Source of the DNA: Cristatella mucedo
Lineage: Eukaryota > Bryozoa > Phylactolaemata > Cristatellidae
Length of the DNA stretch: 64,000 nucleotides
NCBI GenBank assembly: GCA_009760855.2
Contig: WPIO01000065.1
Span: 976,501 to 1,040,500, forward strand
Direction: 5' to 3'
A program made the translations under genes and the position numbers. Within the stretch, counting starts at the first letter, position 1. Each line of letters opens with the position of its first letter. The notes beneath the pieces were generated by a model. It searched no databases and was not told the DNA's origin. It was given only the letters and a program-made list of their open reading frames with translations. Positions 31,301 through 43,186 of the stretch are shown here, in pieces.

Positions 31301-34300
31301 TTCTTTTTAAATGTGGTCAAGTCAGGGGATGTTCTGACACAAGTCGGAAGGGAGTTCCAGGCTTTGGGAGCATACGAACTAAATGCACGGTCTCCAAAGG
31401 ATTTGAGGTTTGTACAAGGTATTTGTAAACTGTTGGATTCCGAAAAGCGGGTGGTACAATGCTTGGCCTGGTGGGGGAGTAGATATGAGAGATAGGCTGG
31501 AGCCAAAGAACGAAGGGACCTAAAAGTGAGCGACAAAACCTTAATGTCGATGCGTTGCTTGACTGGTAGCCAGCGCAGGTCGGCGAGAAGTGGTGTGATG
31601 TAGCAACTGCGAAGCTCACGACAGACAAGCTTAGCTGCAGAGTTTTGCACCAGCTGTAAGCGCCCGAGTGCACAGGCCGGTAGACCAGCAAGTAGTCCCA
31701 CGATATGTCCCACTGCAGCGCCATTGATGTCAAGGTGAGAGTATAGGCACTCAAAAGGACTTAGTAATCAATAGCATCAAACACTGCTAGGAGATCCAGC
31801 AGATCCATTCTACACACGTCAGAAATCCGGAGGTCATTGTATACTGCAGTAGTGCTGCCTCTGTGGATTGATTAGCTCTGAAACCTTACTCGAACTTGCT
31901 AGGTTTCAAGTTTTGAAGTAAGAGTTTAGCTAGTCTGCCATTAATCATTCCAGAATCTTGAAAAACGACAGCAATAGAGAGACTGGGCAAAAGTTGCTGA
32001 AGTTTTTCTAGCTTCGTGTTGACTACTAGATGAATGGCATAAAAACAGCCTTTTTGAAGCATGCAAGGATACAATATGAGCCTAGGACATTAATTTTATT
32101 AGTTATGCAAGTTAGAAGCAAATCGATGCATTTCTAAAAGGACAACAAGGAGTTGGAGGTATAGAGGGCTACTATTCTTCTTAAAATGGGATACTCTTCT
32201 TAAAATGGGATACCTAGAAAAACGATCTACCAGATTGCTGCACGAATTACTAGCTAAGGTGCTGATCCGAGAGCAGTCACGGAGATGATTAATATCAGCA
32301 TCTTTGGAATCTGCATCGGCTTAATAATAACAATATCAGGACATTTGTAGAGCACCAAAAAAGAACTAAATCTCAGCCTAAATCTCTATCTAAATTCTTC
32401 TACAATTTCACAGGAAAATGAATGCAAAAAGGTTTTTTAAAGGGTAGCCATGATATTTCAGCAGCTAGTGCTTTTTTTGTATACTTTCTCAAGCTAGCAC
32501 TTGGTAGTTTTAGCTAGTTTGACATCTTCAGTAAACCACAGGCCAACTGGGCGAGGGCGCACAGTGTACCTAATCAGAGGAACAAATTAATTAAGAAAGT
32601 CGGCCAGTGTCGTGTTGTAGCATTCTACCGGCCGGTCAGTTGGAGGATTGAGCAGAACGGGTGAGGAAAGTTATTTGTGGTGAGAATTGTCAAGGATCAA
32701 GGGGAGAAACTGCACACTGAATGAGATCCACATGTGGTCAGATGTGCAGAATTTGGCAATAGTTGGAATTGACAGCGCACAATTACGGGAGAATATTTGA
32801 TCGAATTGAGTTCGTGGCCTTTTTTGTGAGTAGGACCATGCACACAAGCCACAAGAGAAAATAAATCAGCCAGAGTATGAAATTTGGCACGTAAGGAGTC
32901 TGTGGGATCAGCAAAATGAATGTTAAAATCACCTACTACAAAGAAGGGACAATTTTTGGACCCCGTATCAAAAGGCAGCAACTTCATGGGTGGTTGCTCA
33001 CCGGTATCTGAGATGAAAATAAGAAGTGATGGATGCTCGAGATATCCATACCAATAAAAAGAACCATACGGTCGGATCATATCAGCAGGGCAGCAGACAC
33101 ATGGTATGAGCATATAAACTAGTAAGCATGCTGAAGCAGTAGCAAATAAATGCTCGGTCCCTTAAATTCCACCATTTCCATTCACGAAGTAGCAACAGTT
33201 AGAACACGGGACTCACCGATGGGCCCCACAGCACCTACACGTGGAATTCGAATAGTGCAGCGAGTTTCCTCTTCTATCCTGTGCTTCGTCTCTCCTTTCT
33301 TACCAATAATAAACCTACCGGGCAAAATAAAATCAACAACACGGAATCAAACAGTACAGTAATAGCTCTTATGATTACCGAAGAACGTTCAAGCTGCAGC
33401 TGATAAAGAACATTACAGCCGGACCATGTTTACAGTTTAGGAGCTTAATTTCCAGGGCTTCCTGCTCACCAGGCTATGCTAAAATTCGTAGTTCTTGCGA
33501 GCATCGAATGCAGAAACTGATAGAGCTGAGACCTGCTTAAAGCATATCTGTTTGATGTTTTGACCGTAGTGCACAAAAAGCTACGTGCTCGTAGAAATCT
33601 AAATGCTTTGCATTTGGGCTGCGGTCTAATCGGCGTCCTACACCTAACACTGCAGCTCTGTTGGCCTGCACCTCTAAACTATGAGTGGGCTGTGACTATA
33701 GCTTCATTTCGACGACCAACAACCCTTTCGACGACCAACGACCTTTGTGTGTTTTTTACACTGATTGATCCACTTGCACTTGCGGCTCATGTGCATAGCC
33801 CCACTCACAACAAAGCGCACACACTCGATCAAATATTCTCCCACGATTGCATATTGTCAACTGTTCTTACAAAATTCTACACATTCGACCTCATGAGGAT
33901 CTCATTCAGTGTGCAGTTTGTGCCCCCTTCGGTCTCTAAAGTAATCTCCAAATCACGAAACCTTAACAACGACCCTTCACATTGAAGTTACCAGCACGAA
34001 CATATCTTCATCACCCCTACTGCTCAATCCTACAACGATCTGTTCTCACTGGTGGAATGGTACAAAACGACATAAGACGATGTTCTGGAGTTTTCTCCTC
34101 TGACTAAGCAGATTGTACACACTAGGCCAGATGGCCCATGGTTTACTGGAGACATTAAACTAGCTAAGACTACTAAGCCTGGAAAACATGCATAAGGTCA
34201 GGACTTACTGTTTATCGACTAGTATACGAGACTATTGTAGATCGGACCAATCCATCCAAGTTAAGGCCAAGGCAAGCTCCTTTATAAATTTAGCCGAATC

Positions 34301-37300
34301 ACAGATGCATAATAAAAAATACTGACGTCGACCATCAATCATCTTCTTAACCCCTCCTAGATCAGCACATCCAGCAGATCGCTTCTCTAGCGTTTTTTCT
34401 CAGAAAGATATGTAAGATCAGAGCCCATTCCCAAGGTAACATCCCTACTGGACTCCTCACCCACCAGTTCCTAGAGGAACTGCAATGTCCACCACCAAGC
34501 CTGCCACTAGCAACCTTATCCCGACGTTCTTCTTAGTCTAGGAAGAATATCAGCTCTCTAGACTCTCTACTCTTACTCTGAGATAAACAGACTTGCAGTA
34601 GCTCTGCACAATTTATACAATAAATATGTCCTTACCATTAGGTCTTATCCTGCATGCTTCAAAAAGGCAGTTGCCAGGCCACTCATTAAGAAAGCAGCGT
34701 TAGACCACGAGAACTTAAGCAACTTCTGGCCAGTCTCCAAACTACCATTATTATCAAAGACACCGGAACAAGTAGTTGCTGCATGTATTTCTGACGTTTG
34801 CGTCTGGAAGCAGGAACACATTTCTCAAAATTAAATGACGATTAAACCAACGTATTTGTCATGGGAAAACCGAGTCTGACACCAAATCGGCTCTGCTAGC
34901 ATATCTAGCTTAGTATATGCATGAAATCTAATAATATTACTACTAATAATAATACACTTGATAAAGTGCCCTCAGAGAACTTCATCTCTTTCTAGGCACT
35001 TTACAATTGCTGCAAAGGAAACATGATCGAATGGTGAGTGTAAATATACACATGAATAACATGGTTAGGGGTGACATGCACAGGGTCAGCATGCAAGTGT
35101 GGTTAGTGGCAGCATGCAACAGTGTCAGCACGCATAAGCACATCAAGGACGAATCAATCACAGGGACCCACTAACTGTCACAAATAGGTGCGATTTAATT
35201 TCTTTTTAAATGTGGTCAAGTCAGGGGTCAGGGGATACCGTGACTCAAGTCGGGAGTGAGTTCCTGGCCCTGGGAGCATACGAACTAAAGGCACGGTCTC
35301 CAAATGATTGGAGGTACGTACGAGTATCGGTATTTAGTTTCCGAAAAGTGGGTGGTACGATGCTCGGCCTGGTGGGGGAGTAGATCTGATAGGTAGGCTG
35401 GGGCCAAAGAATGAAGGGACCTAAAAGTGATCGACAAAACCTTGAAGTCGATCCGTTGCTTGACTGGTAGCCAGTGCAAGTCGGCGAGAAGTGGTGTCAT
35501 ATGGCAACTGCGACCTAGACTCACTTGCTGCATGCATTGATGACATCCGCACATGGATGGCAGCAAGTTTTCTAAAACTAAACGATGATAAAACTAACTT
35601 CCTAGTTATGGGCAAACTCAGTGTGATTCAGAGATTGGAAAGGCTGACTCTCAAAATTGGCTCTGCCAGCATATCTCCAGTTGAATCAGCTCGAAATCTA
35701 GGTGTCATATTCTAAAGCGACCTCTCCTTAGACGACCATATCAGCTCCACGGTCAAATCCGCCTATTTTCAGCTTCATAACATTGCTAAAATTCGGGCTT
35801 GTTTAGATAAGGATACCACGTCCAAGTTGGTCCATGCATTCGTGACATCCTGTCTCGACTTCTGCAACTCACTGCTTACTGGCCAACCAGCATATGCGAT
35901 CATGCGATTGCAGCTGGTGCAAAACTCTGCAGCTAGGCTTGTCTGTCGTGAGCGTCGCAGGTGCCACATTACTCCACTTCTCGCCGACCTGCACTGGCTA
36001 CCAGTCAAGCAACGGATTGACTTCAAGGTTTTGTCGCTCACTTTTAGGTCCCTTCGTTCTTTGGCTCCAGCCTATCTGTCAGATATACTACCCCATCAGG
36101 CCAAGCATCGTACCACCCGCTTTTCGGAATCCAACAGTCTACAAATACCTCGTACAAACCTCAAATCCTTTGGAGACCATGCATTTAGTTCGTATGCTCC
36201 CAAAGCCTGGAACTCCCTCCCGACCTGCGTCAGAACATCCCCTGACCTGACCACATTTAAAAGGAACCTAAAAACACACCTATTTAGGGCAGCATTTAGT
36301 GTGTCCCTGTGATTCGTCCTTGATGTGCTTATGCGTGCTGACACTGTGCAAGCTGCCACTAACCACATTTGCATGTTGACCCTGTGCATGTCACCCCTAA
36401 CCATATTATTCATTTTGTTTGTTTTTCAAGCATGATTTTACTTACCATTCAATTGCATTTCACTTTGCAGCAAATGTAAAGCGCCTACAAAGAGATTAAG
36501 TTCTCTGAGGGTGCTTTATCAAGTGCATTATTATTATAGATGCCCTTTCCAAAATGACCTTTCATTAGATGAGCACATCAGCTCTACAGTCAAGTCTGCC
36601 TACTTTCAGCTATGTAACATTAAAAAATTTGGGCCTGCTTAGACAGAGATATTACACCCAAGTTGGTCCATGCATTTGTGACATCCCGTCTCGACTTACG
36701 TAATTCATTGCTTGCAGGTTTACCGGCCCAAACAATCAGGCGCTTACAGTCGGTGCAAAACTCTGCAGCTAAGATTGTCTTTCGTGATCATCACAGTTGC
36801 CACATTACACCACTTCTCGTCGATGCCAACCAGCACTGGCTCCCAATCAAGCAGCCACTTGTACGTCCCTTCATTCTCTGGCTCTAGCCGAACTGTAGGA
36901 ACTTCTCCCCAACCATGCTAGGTAACATACCATGCGCTCAGCTGACTCAAATCGTTTAGCTATGCCTCGAACCAACCTCACATCGTTTAGAGACTGTGAC
37001 TTTAGTGCATATACTACTAAAGCCCGAAACTCACACTCTATGAATGTTACGAAATTGACCGACTTGACATCTAAAAATATGCTGAAACGCACCTGCTCCT
37101 AACAGCATTTGCTGGGTCCTTGTGATTCGTCCTTCGTGTGCTTACGTGTGCTGACACAGTGCATGCTACCACTATCCCAATTATGCATGTTGACACTGTG
37201 CATGTTACTAATAGCCTTATGATCATGCTTTCATTACAGCCTATGTAAAGTGCCTACAATGAGATTACATTCTCTGATAACCCCCGTACAAATGCATTCT

Positions 37301-40300
37301 TATTATTAGTCGCTGACCATCTAAAATCTTACATCAAAACTTCAAAACTAGCAATAAAAATCCAGTGAAGTTTTAGCTAATCACTTCACAGAGTCAAAGA
37401 TTCTGGGAGTATATAATAACCTTCACGGGAATATAGACTTATGAGTCTCACTGTTTATTTTGCTGAATCTTTTGGCAGCTTTTGACAGTACTGATCACTA
37501 AGTCCTGCTTCAGCACCTCTTATCTCGCCTGGGCATCACTGGCATGCATGCACTACAATGGTTTAAGTCCAACATCAGTCAGAGACTTCAGAGCATTGCT
37601 GTGAACGAACAAAAGTCATCACAAGAGCCTCTAAAGTAGGGGTAACCGTGGGATCAGTGATTGGCTCACTTCTTTTCACAATAAATACTTTTAATGTTGC
37701 CGATGCTATTGCCACGAACAATCTAGGCTTTCATTTTAAGCAGATGACATACAGCTGTACCTTTGCTTGGATTTTTCCCTGCCTCCAGCACGTCCAACTC
37801 CGGTGCTGCATGTATTGCTGAAATTCACACTTTGATGGATGGCAGAACACTTTCTCAAATTGAATGACAACTAAACCAACTTACTAGTCATGGGCAAACC
37901 TAATGTTACTCAGAAATTGGGAGTCCTATACCTTAAAATAGGCTCTGCCAGCACACCTCAGTGGGAGACTCCAGAGTATTGATGTGAATGGACAAAGATC
38001 ATCCGAGGTACCTCTGAAATATAGGGGCTCTAGGCTTGGTCCGGTTCTTTTCACCGTTTATATTCTCTCTCTTGCCGATGTGATTGTCAAGCACAATCTA
38101 GGCTTTCACTTCTATACGGATGACACTCAGGTTTACCTTTGCTTTGATCCCTCCCGGTCCTCGAGCACGTCGAGTTCTCTCAACTCACGTGCTGCATGTA
38201 TTGATGATCTTCGCATGGATGGTATCAAATTTTCTTAAATTGAATGATGATAAAACTAACTTACTAGTTAAGGGCAAACCCCAAGTGTGATTCAGAAATT
38301 GGAAAGGATGATGCTAAAACTCGGCTTTGCCAGCTTATCTCCTGTTGAATCTGCAAGAAATCTAGATGTCATGTTCCAAAGTGACCTTTCGTTAGACGAC
38401 CACATTAGCTCCACAGTCAAGACTGCCTACTTTCAGCTACATAACATTGCTAGAATTCGGGCTTGTTTAGATAAGGATACCACGTCTAAGTTGGTTCATG
38501 CATTCGTGACATCCCGCCTTGACTCCTGTAACTCACTGCTTGCTGGCCTACCGGCATGTGCAATCAAGCGCTTACAGCTGGTGCAAAACTCTGCAGATAG
38601 GCTTGTCTGTCATGAGCGTCCCAGTTGCCACATCACATCACTTCTCGCCGACTTGCACTGGCTACCAGTCAAGCAACGGATCGACTTCAAGGTTTTGTTG
38701 CTAGCTTTTAGGTCTCTTCATTCTTTGGCTCCAGCCTATCTATCAGATCTACTGCCCCAACAGGCCGAACATCGTACCACCCATTTTCGGAAACTAACTG
38801 TTTACCTATACCTCTTGAAAAACCTCAAATCCTTTGGAGACAGCGCCTTTAGTTCGTATGCTCCCAAAGCGTGGAACTCCCGACTTCCGTCACGACATCC
38901 CTTGACTTGACCAAATTGAAAAGGAAATTAAAAATGCACCTACTTATGACAGCATTAAGTGAGTCCCTGTGATTCGTCCTTCATGTGCTTATGCTTGCTG
39001 ACACTATTGCACTATTGACTGACACTTTTGCTGCCACTAACCACACTAGCATGCTGACCCTGTGCATGTGACCCCTAACCATGTTATTCATGTTGTTTAT
39101 CAAGCATGATACTACTCACCATTCGATCGCGTTTACTTTGCAGCAAATGTAAAGCGCCTAGAAAGAGATTGAGTTCTCTGAGGGCGCTTTATCAAGTGTA
39201 CTATTATTATTATAATTATATCTCCTGAGGCATCTGCCCGAAATCTGGGTGCCCTGTTCCACAGAGACTTTTCACTAGATAACAACGGCAGCTGCTCAGT
39301 CAAGTCTGTCAACTTCCAGCTACATAACATCAGAAAAGTGTGGACCTGCTTAGACAGGGAAACCACATGCAAGTTGGTCCATGCATGCATTTGCAACATC
39401 CTGCCTTGACTTCTGTAACTCACTACTTTCAGGTCTTCCAGCCTCTACGTGAGGGTCAAGCAGAGTATCAAATTCACGGTATGGTCTTCTACTTTTAGAT
39501 TTTCTACAATACTTACTTTCGCCATGTCTTATACATTTCTTTTGACTGTCTTGCTTTGGCTATCTATTTTAGCTATTTTACCTATCCAAAATACTTTCAA
39601 ATCAGGCCAGGCATCGTACCACCTGGTGGTCAGGCTCGAGTCGTTTAGTCGGCAAATCGCCTCTAACTAACCTCAAGTCCTTTGGAGACCACACCTTTAG
39701 CTTGTATGCTCCCAAAGCTCGAAACTCACTCCCAATTGACGTCACGACATCTACTGACTTGACGGAATTTAAGCAGCTACTACAAACGCACCTATTTTTC
39801 AAATCATTTGCTGGGTCCGTCTGAATCGTCCATTGTGTGTGTGCTCATGCTTGCTGACACTATGCTTGTTATCACTCGCCAACCGACATGCTTCCTTTAC
39901 AGCATATGCAAAGTGTCTAGAAAGAGATTAAGTCTCTTAGGGTGCAATATAAAATAATATCTTATTATAATTATTATTATACTAGCTCATGCAGTGGGTA
40001 GAAATGGAATGTACAGGCATACAAAATGTGGCAATGAAACGAACGTCGCACGCAATCGAAGAAGGCAATCTTGTTCGTGCAGCACGGTTTCGTGCAACGT
40101 AGATCAGGGTTATCATGAGTAGCATACTTTGGCAGACTAGCCGTGGCAATCACTGGCTTAGAATATTCCTTGGTGGTGTATAAATCAGGATTTCACGACA
40201 TATATTCGGAAAATTGCATTTTTTCCCTAGATTCTTCTTTCGTAGAGGTCAGAAATTGCTGGACTACTTCATTATAAACTTCCAAAGTAGCTTTGATTTT

Positions 40301-42809
40301 CTACTGGCACAATGTATTGAGCTTTTTTATCGTTTCTTAAACACAAATTCAACATACAATCGTTTTTGTTGTGAAGAAATACCACTGGTCATGAACGTAT
40401 TTATTCTCGATATTGACCAACATATGACAGTGTCTGCAAGGGGCAATTGAATTCCACGCCCTCTGATAACAAGAGAACACAAAACCGGTTCAATCAATGA
40501 TGGACAAAAAAGACTCAAACTTACTTAAAGAACGAAGGCGGTATGTCAAGCTGAGCTTCATATCCTCCATTGACACTTTGAATACCGCTGTCGTCATCAT
40601 CATCACAGCATGGCTCTTCAAAGTCTACAGAAAAGCAAGCTACATTTTTACTATAGGCAAAGTCGCACGTAGCACAAAACGGAGAAATGCAGTGGAGGAC
40701 TGCAGCTTAAGACGAAGTAATCATGCCTACAAACACCATGTTAGCAAAAATAGTGATGTTGCTTCGCTCCGACCAAAGCGACTTCGATTTTTACAAAGCC
40801 AACACGAGTAAGAACTCCCGCTCCTGACAATCCTGACTAGCCAAAAACAGTAACTGCACACTTACGATACCGCTCTTTGACCTGCACTGCCACATGCCAA
40901 GCAGTGCATCGATCCAAGGTCCTTTCACTCACTTGTAGATCCCTTGTAATTCTCTTGCTCCGGCTTACCTATTAGAACTATGTACTTACTCCTTGCCTCA
41001 CAAGCTCATCTTAACCTTTCTGCTTAGCTGTGCCTCTATGCAACGCTTGTTTAACCCAGAGGTTAAGGTACAAGATTGAAAGCAAATTAAAAAGACCAGG
41101 CTCTCACAGTACATGCTCTGCCCACGTGAAAAATCCTCTATGCGCTTATACATGCTGCAATTGTACATAAGATATGTCACTAATAAGCTGACATGCTTCC
41201 TTTCCAGCCTATGTGAAGTGCCTTCTCTATGGTATAATTAAGCGCTATCTGTCACCATAAGCATCTGTCGGAGGCGTTAGCTGCTAGCGAATACCGAATA
41301 CCAACAAACATAACCAATAAGACATCGGAGCCACAATCTATTTAAAAATCCCAAAACAAAAAAAGTTACAGAACACAAAAGTCTGCACATTTTAGAGCAC
41401 GAACTACTCTCACCACTGGCTAGTAATGAATTTACGAGAACGTTCTCTTCGTACTCTCTGCTCGTCGCCCTCTCAGCCTTTCCTCTCTGCTACAGACACG
41501 GCCCAGCTTCTGCATGACCATCTCGAAAGCAACTCAAGACAGTCGAAAGAATTGAGATATGAAAATCACAAAAATGAAAGTAAGTTGGTCGAGCTCTTAG
41601 AAAATTAGGACCACACAAATGTAACTTGTCCTCTGTCTCTCTGCTCTGTCTGCCTCTGTTTATCCGTGTCTCAAATTCTCACTGCTGTCTAGCCTGTCTA
41701 TCCTCTCTCACTCACTCATTCTTTTTAGTAAGAAGCTCATTGCAATAGATATTTCTTCCTTCCTTTGGAGTCTCAGAACGTGCGCCAGATAATAAAAACT
41801 CTTGTAACTGTTCTAGCCACTTCATCATCCGACCTGGCATACTAATTGGGCTAGTGAGAGGCACACACATCCACGTCAGAGAATTCAGTACAACTCCACG
41901 GCACAGGCTAGAGCATATTCTGCTACACATTACACTGAAAAATTCTCTGGATCTCTGAAGCAGCAGGCTTCACCTCCTTTGCAGACTTTCTTAAAACTTT
42001 CTTATCTACCGAGCCCACTACATATCAAGCTTTACCAATTTCCATGCAATTAACCTCAAATGACAGGGAAATTTACCCAAGCACGAATACCTTGTGATAT
42101 TGTAAAGCACGCAACTAGAGCTAGCAATCATTCTGTTACACTAGTGTCGCGTGCCCAACGTAATAACCATTTGAACATATCGCGCAGTAGGTGCACAGAA
42201 CGGAGGAGCGAGTAATATGGTCCAAGAGGCTCCAAAAATATTCAATTTTATTTCCCTACTAAAAAAATATGCTTATTAAATACTCTGAGCAAGGACACGG
42301 ATGGGTACGCACTAGCGTAGTCAACTCTAGAGTACTACGATATGTCGGTAGGGAAAAAATTAGCAGAGAAAAACCAAGTGCAACACGCACGCTAGCGACC
42401 GGAGGAGCAGAGTTAACAACCAACCGATTCTCACGAATATGCCCCTTGCCTATGCTCGTGCACCAAAAGAGCTGCCAGGACAACTGCAATGCCTGCTAGG
42501 TACAGCCCGCATAAGCATCTGTAAGATTACGGTACGCTGATCTGTAAAGACAGAAGGAGACGTCCGCTTGGCACACGGATCTTTGGGACGCATATATGCA
42601 AGGAAGGACCAAGTGCTAACCTCAACTAAAGCGCACAGGAGAAACATTTTCGTCGAGCACGCAAACGCAGTCAAGTATGTCTTACCGTCGTAGCGTTGCG
42701 GCCTAGAATCTTGGTCTCTGTTCGATGTCTCAGTCTCGGCGTTTACCGCGGGGTTTCTCCGATAGCATCTGGTTCCAATCCAAAGCAGTGGAGGCTTTAG
42801 CGGATCCAT
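25315..42809 (-). CDS. ASCC1: ASCC1: activating signal cointegrator 1 complex subunit 1, seven exons found
   Basis: Minus-strand exons: 42809-42686, 40624-40525, 33314-33217, 28448-28270, 27178-27042, 25871-25749 and 25558-25315. All junctions are GT-AG and in phase (1, 2, 1, 0, 2, 2, then 0), giving 335 residues so far. ASCC1 is an RNA-binding subunit of the ASC-1 (ASCC) complex, acting in transcription coactivation and alkylation repair in the nucleus. Seen here: an N-terminal block resembling the vertebrate start ([20 protein letters not shown]); an acidic stretch; a KH-type domain with the FIIGKKGET loop (76-84) and [31 protein letters not shown] and ITHFAALP opening the 2H-phosphoesterase-like (AKAP7 NLS) domain; two H-x-T motifs, HLT at His183 and HVT at His284; [19 protein letters not shown]; and [11 protein letters not shown]. 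An Ala/Glu-rich insert follows MNSKFR. After ILK there is a good GTGAGT donor, but no C-terminal exon of the usual form was found. Read-through would add 42 residues and stop at 25186. Confidence 0.93.
26251..26424 (+). mobile_element. SINE family A copy
   Basis: It starts GCCGTGATGGCACACTAGCT and includes the palindromic ACGACCTCGG/CCGAGGTCTT block, the B-box GGGTTCGATTCC and GGCGATTCTTTATCGCCACT. It ends TGTTTAATCAGCTAAGATTT. It lies antisense in the ASCC1 intron between exons at 25749-25871 and 27042-27178. Confidence 0.85.
26789..26817 (+). repeat. Poly-G tract: G21, T, G7
   Basis: A run of 21 guanines from 26789 to 26809, one T, then seven more. It lies in an ASCC1 intron, so the pre-mRNA carries poly-C while the template strand carries poly-G. 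Such runs can form G-quadruplexes and are also prone to sequencing error. Confidence 0.95.
27437..27935 (+). repeat. Single-arm relative of the foldback element at 29680-30567
   Basis: From GGAATGCCATGAAAATAC it follows the left arm of the 29680 element block by block. Shared blocks include ACCTTTCAAAAGAC, GCAAACCAGTAACCC/GGAAGTAAACC, GTGAGTTCAGCTCTGC and GATTTCGGTTGGATA, and it continues through the loop region (GTCATCAAACGTCC). It also has a CATTCTTGTGACTTTTATAC segment that the left arm lacks but the right arm has. No second arm follows. It lies in the ASCC1 intron between exons 4 and 5. Confidence 0.75.
28010..28150 (+). mobile_element. SINE family B copy, decayed
   Basis: It shows GTAAGGAGCTTGCTCTTCAC, a weakened B box (GAGTTTAAGTTCTG), then TTTTAATGCCCACTGGTGG, GGTGATAGCC and CTATATAAATGAGGATCTTG. 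It lies 120 bases from ASCC1 exon 4 (28270-28448), antisense to it. Confidence 0.65.
29680..30567. repeat. Foldback element: long imperfect inverted repeat, arms about 380-440 bp
   Basis: The left arm (29680-30061) and the reverse complement of the right arm (30126-30567) align block by block. Left ATTGGTCTAACAAT pairs with right ATTGTTGGACCAAT. Others are ACCTTTCAAAAGAC with the right-arm TTTCTGAAAGGTC block, GGAAGTAAACCAGAAGC, ATGCGACTTGTGTCACAAC, CAAAAGTGAGTT and GATTTCGGTTCG. About 65 bases separate the arms. The right arm has an extra stretch (30255-30330) absent from the left. No open frame is present. It lies in the ASCC1 intron between the KH exon and exon 4, and resembles a MITE/foldback DNA element or an inverted retroposon pair. 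Confidence 0.82.
30945..32320 (-). mobile_element. Stacked minus-strand LINE copies
   Basis: 30945-31184 is an old 3' fragment. 31185-31715 is a younger copy with [34 protein letters not shown] and [14 protein letters not shown] on the minus strand and an ATTATT tail. 31716-32320 is older reverse-transcriptase sequence. The young copy's tail begins exactly where the old fragment's text is interrupted (GGGAGTAATAATAA), indicating insertion into the older one. All lie in sense orientation with ASCC1. Confidence 0.8.
32325..33115 (-). mobile_element. LINE fragment with APE-type endonuclease domain
   Basis: The minus-strand frame 33113-32697 reads [17 protein letters not shown], then [20 protein letters not shown]. 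The GDFNIH box and the THKKGH block belong to the apurinic-type endonuclease that non-LTR elements carry at the start of ORF2. A short tail-like fragment lies at 32325-32410. Its end is about 100 bases from the ASCC1 KH exon. Confidence 0.82.
33690..34930 (+). mobile_element. LINE 5'-half copy: endonuclease end, linker, start of reverse transcriptase
   Basis: The plus strand shows [20 protein letters not shown] (endonuclease end), then [20 protein letters not shown] (linker), then [16 protein letters not shown] (reverse-transcriptase start). There are many stops. It is on the opposite strand from the endonuclease fragment at 32697-33113; the ASCC1 KH exon lies between the two. Confidence 0.75.
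34931..35512 (-). mobile_element. Minus-strand LINE copy, left half of an inverted pair
   Basis: On the minus strand it carries the [20 protein letters not shown] segment, [20 protein letters not shown] and the 3' tail ending in AATAATACAC on the plus strand. It ends abruptly at 35512, where a plus-strand copy begins. Confidence 0.88.
35513..36540 (+). mobile_element. Well-preserved LINE copy, right half of an inverted pair
   Basis: Two long frames (35491-35715 and 35827-36312) are separated by one stop at 35713-35715. They encode [39 protein letters not shown], then the complete C-terminus from [15 protein letters not shown] to [18 protein letters not shown]. The 3' UTR, stem-loop (36476-36522) and ATTATTATA tail follow. 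It is one of the youngest-looking copies. Confidence 0.92.
36541..39985 (+). mobile_element. Series of four plus-strand LINE copies in tandem or nested
   Basis: The pieces, each with its own tail or truncation point, are 36541-37310, 37310-37965 (old reverse-transcriptase part), 37965-39215 and 39218-39985. The third holds [19 protein letters not shown] (intact YTDD box) and a 207-codon frame at 38287-38910 from [12 protein letters not shown] to [10 protein letters not shown]. The tails at 37300, 39195 and 39965 all show the ATTATT motif after the stem-loop. All are antisense to ASCC1 in the intron between its exons 2 and 3. Confidence 0.85.
40860..41255 (+). mobile_element. Old LINE 3' fragment
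   Basis: HWLPVKQ-like residues near 40890, decayed UTR blocks and a remnant stem-loop near 41212-41250 identify it. It lies in the ASCC1 intron between exons 1 and 2. Confidence 0.55.
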
Positions 42810-43186
42810 AACGCTCCGCGGATTTGCGGTCCCTAAGAATGGCCCTAATAGTGTAACGGAGCCCTACGTCATCATGCACAATTATACCGCTGGCGCTTGG
42901 AAGAGAAGGAAACCGCGCACTAGGGACCGAGCGAGGGTCACGCATCTACAGAGGAGAAAGCAGCGAACATAGTGCGGCGCTGAGGTTGGATACCATACCA
43001 GCAGCGGTCAGGTTACACCTACGTAACAACGAGCCCGTTTCGGTTTGATCTCACCTTGACCTAGAAGGAAGCGCCTATTTTACCATAGATATATGGTTAT
43101 GGCGCAAAGTGTTGATCGAGGTTCGCGATCGTACTCGTATGTACTGTACAGTATGTGTACGGTATCCCGTCAACAGCAGCCTCAGT

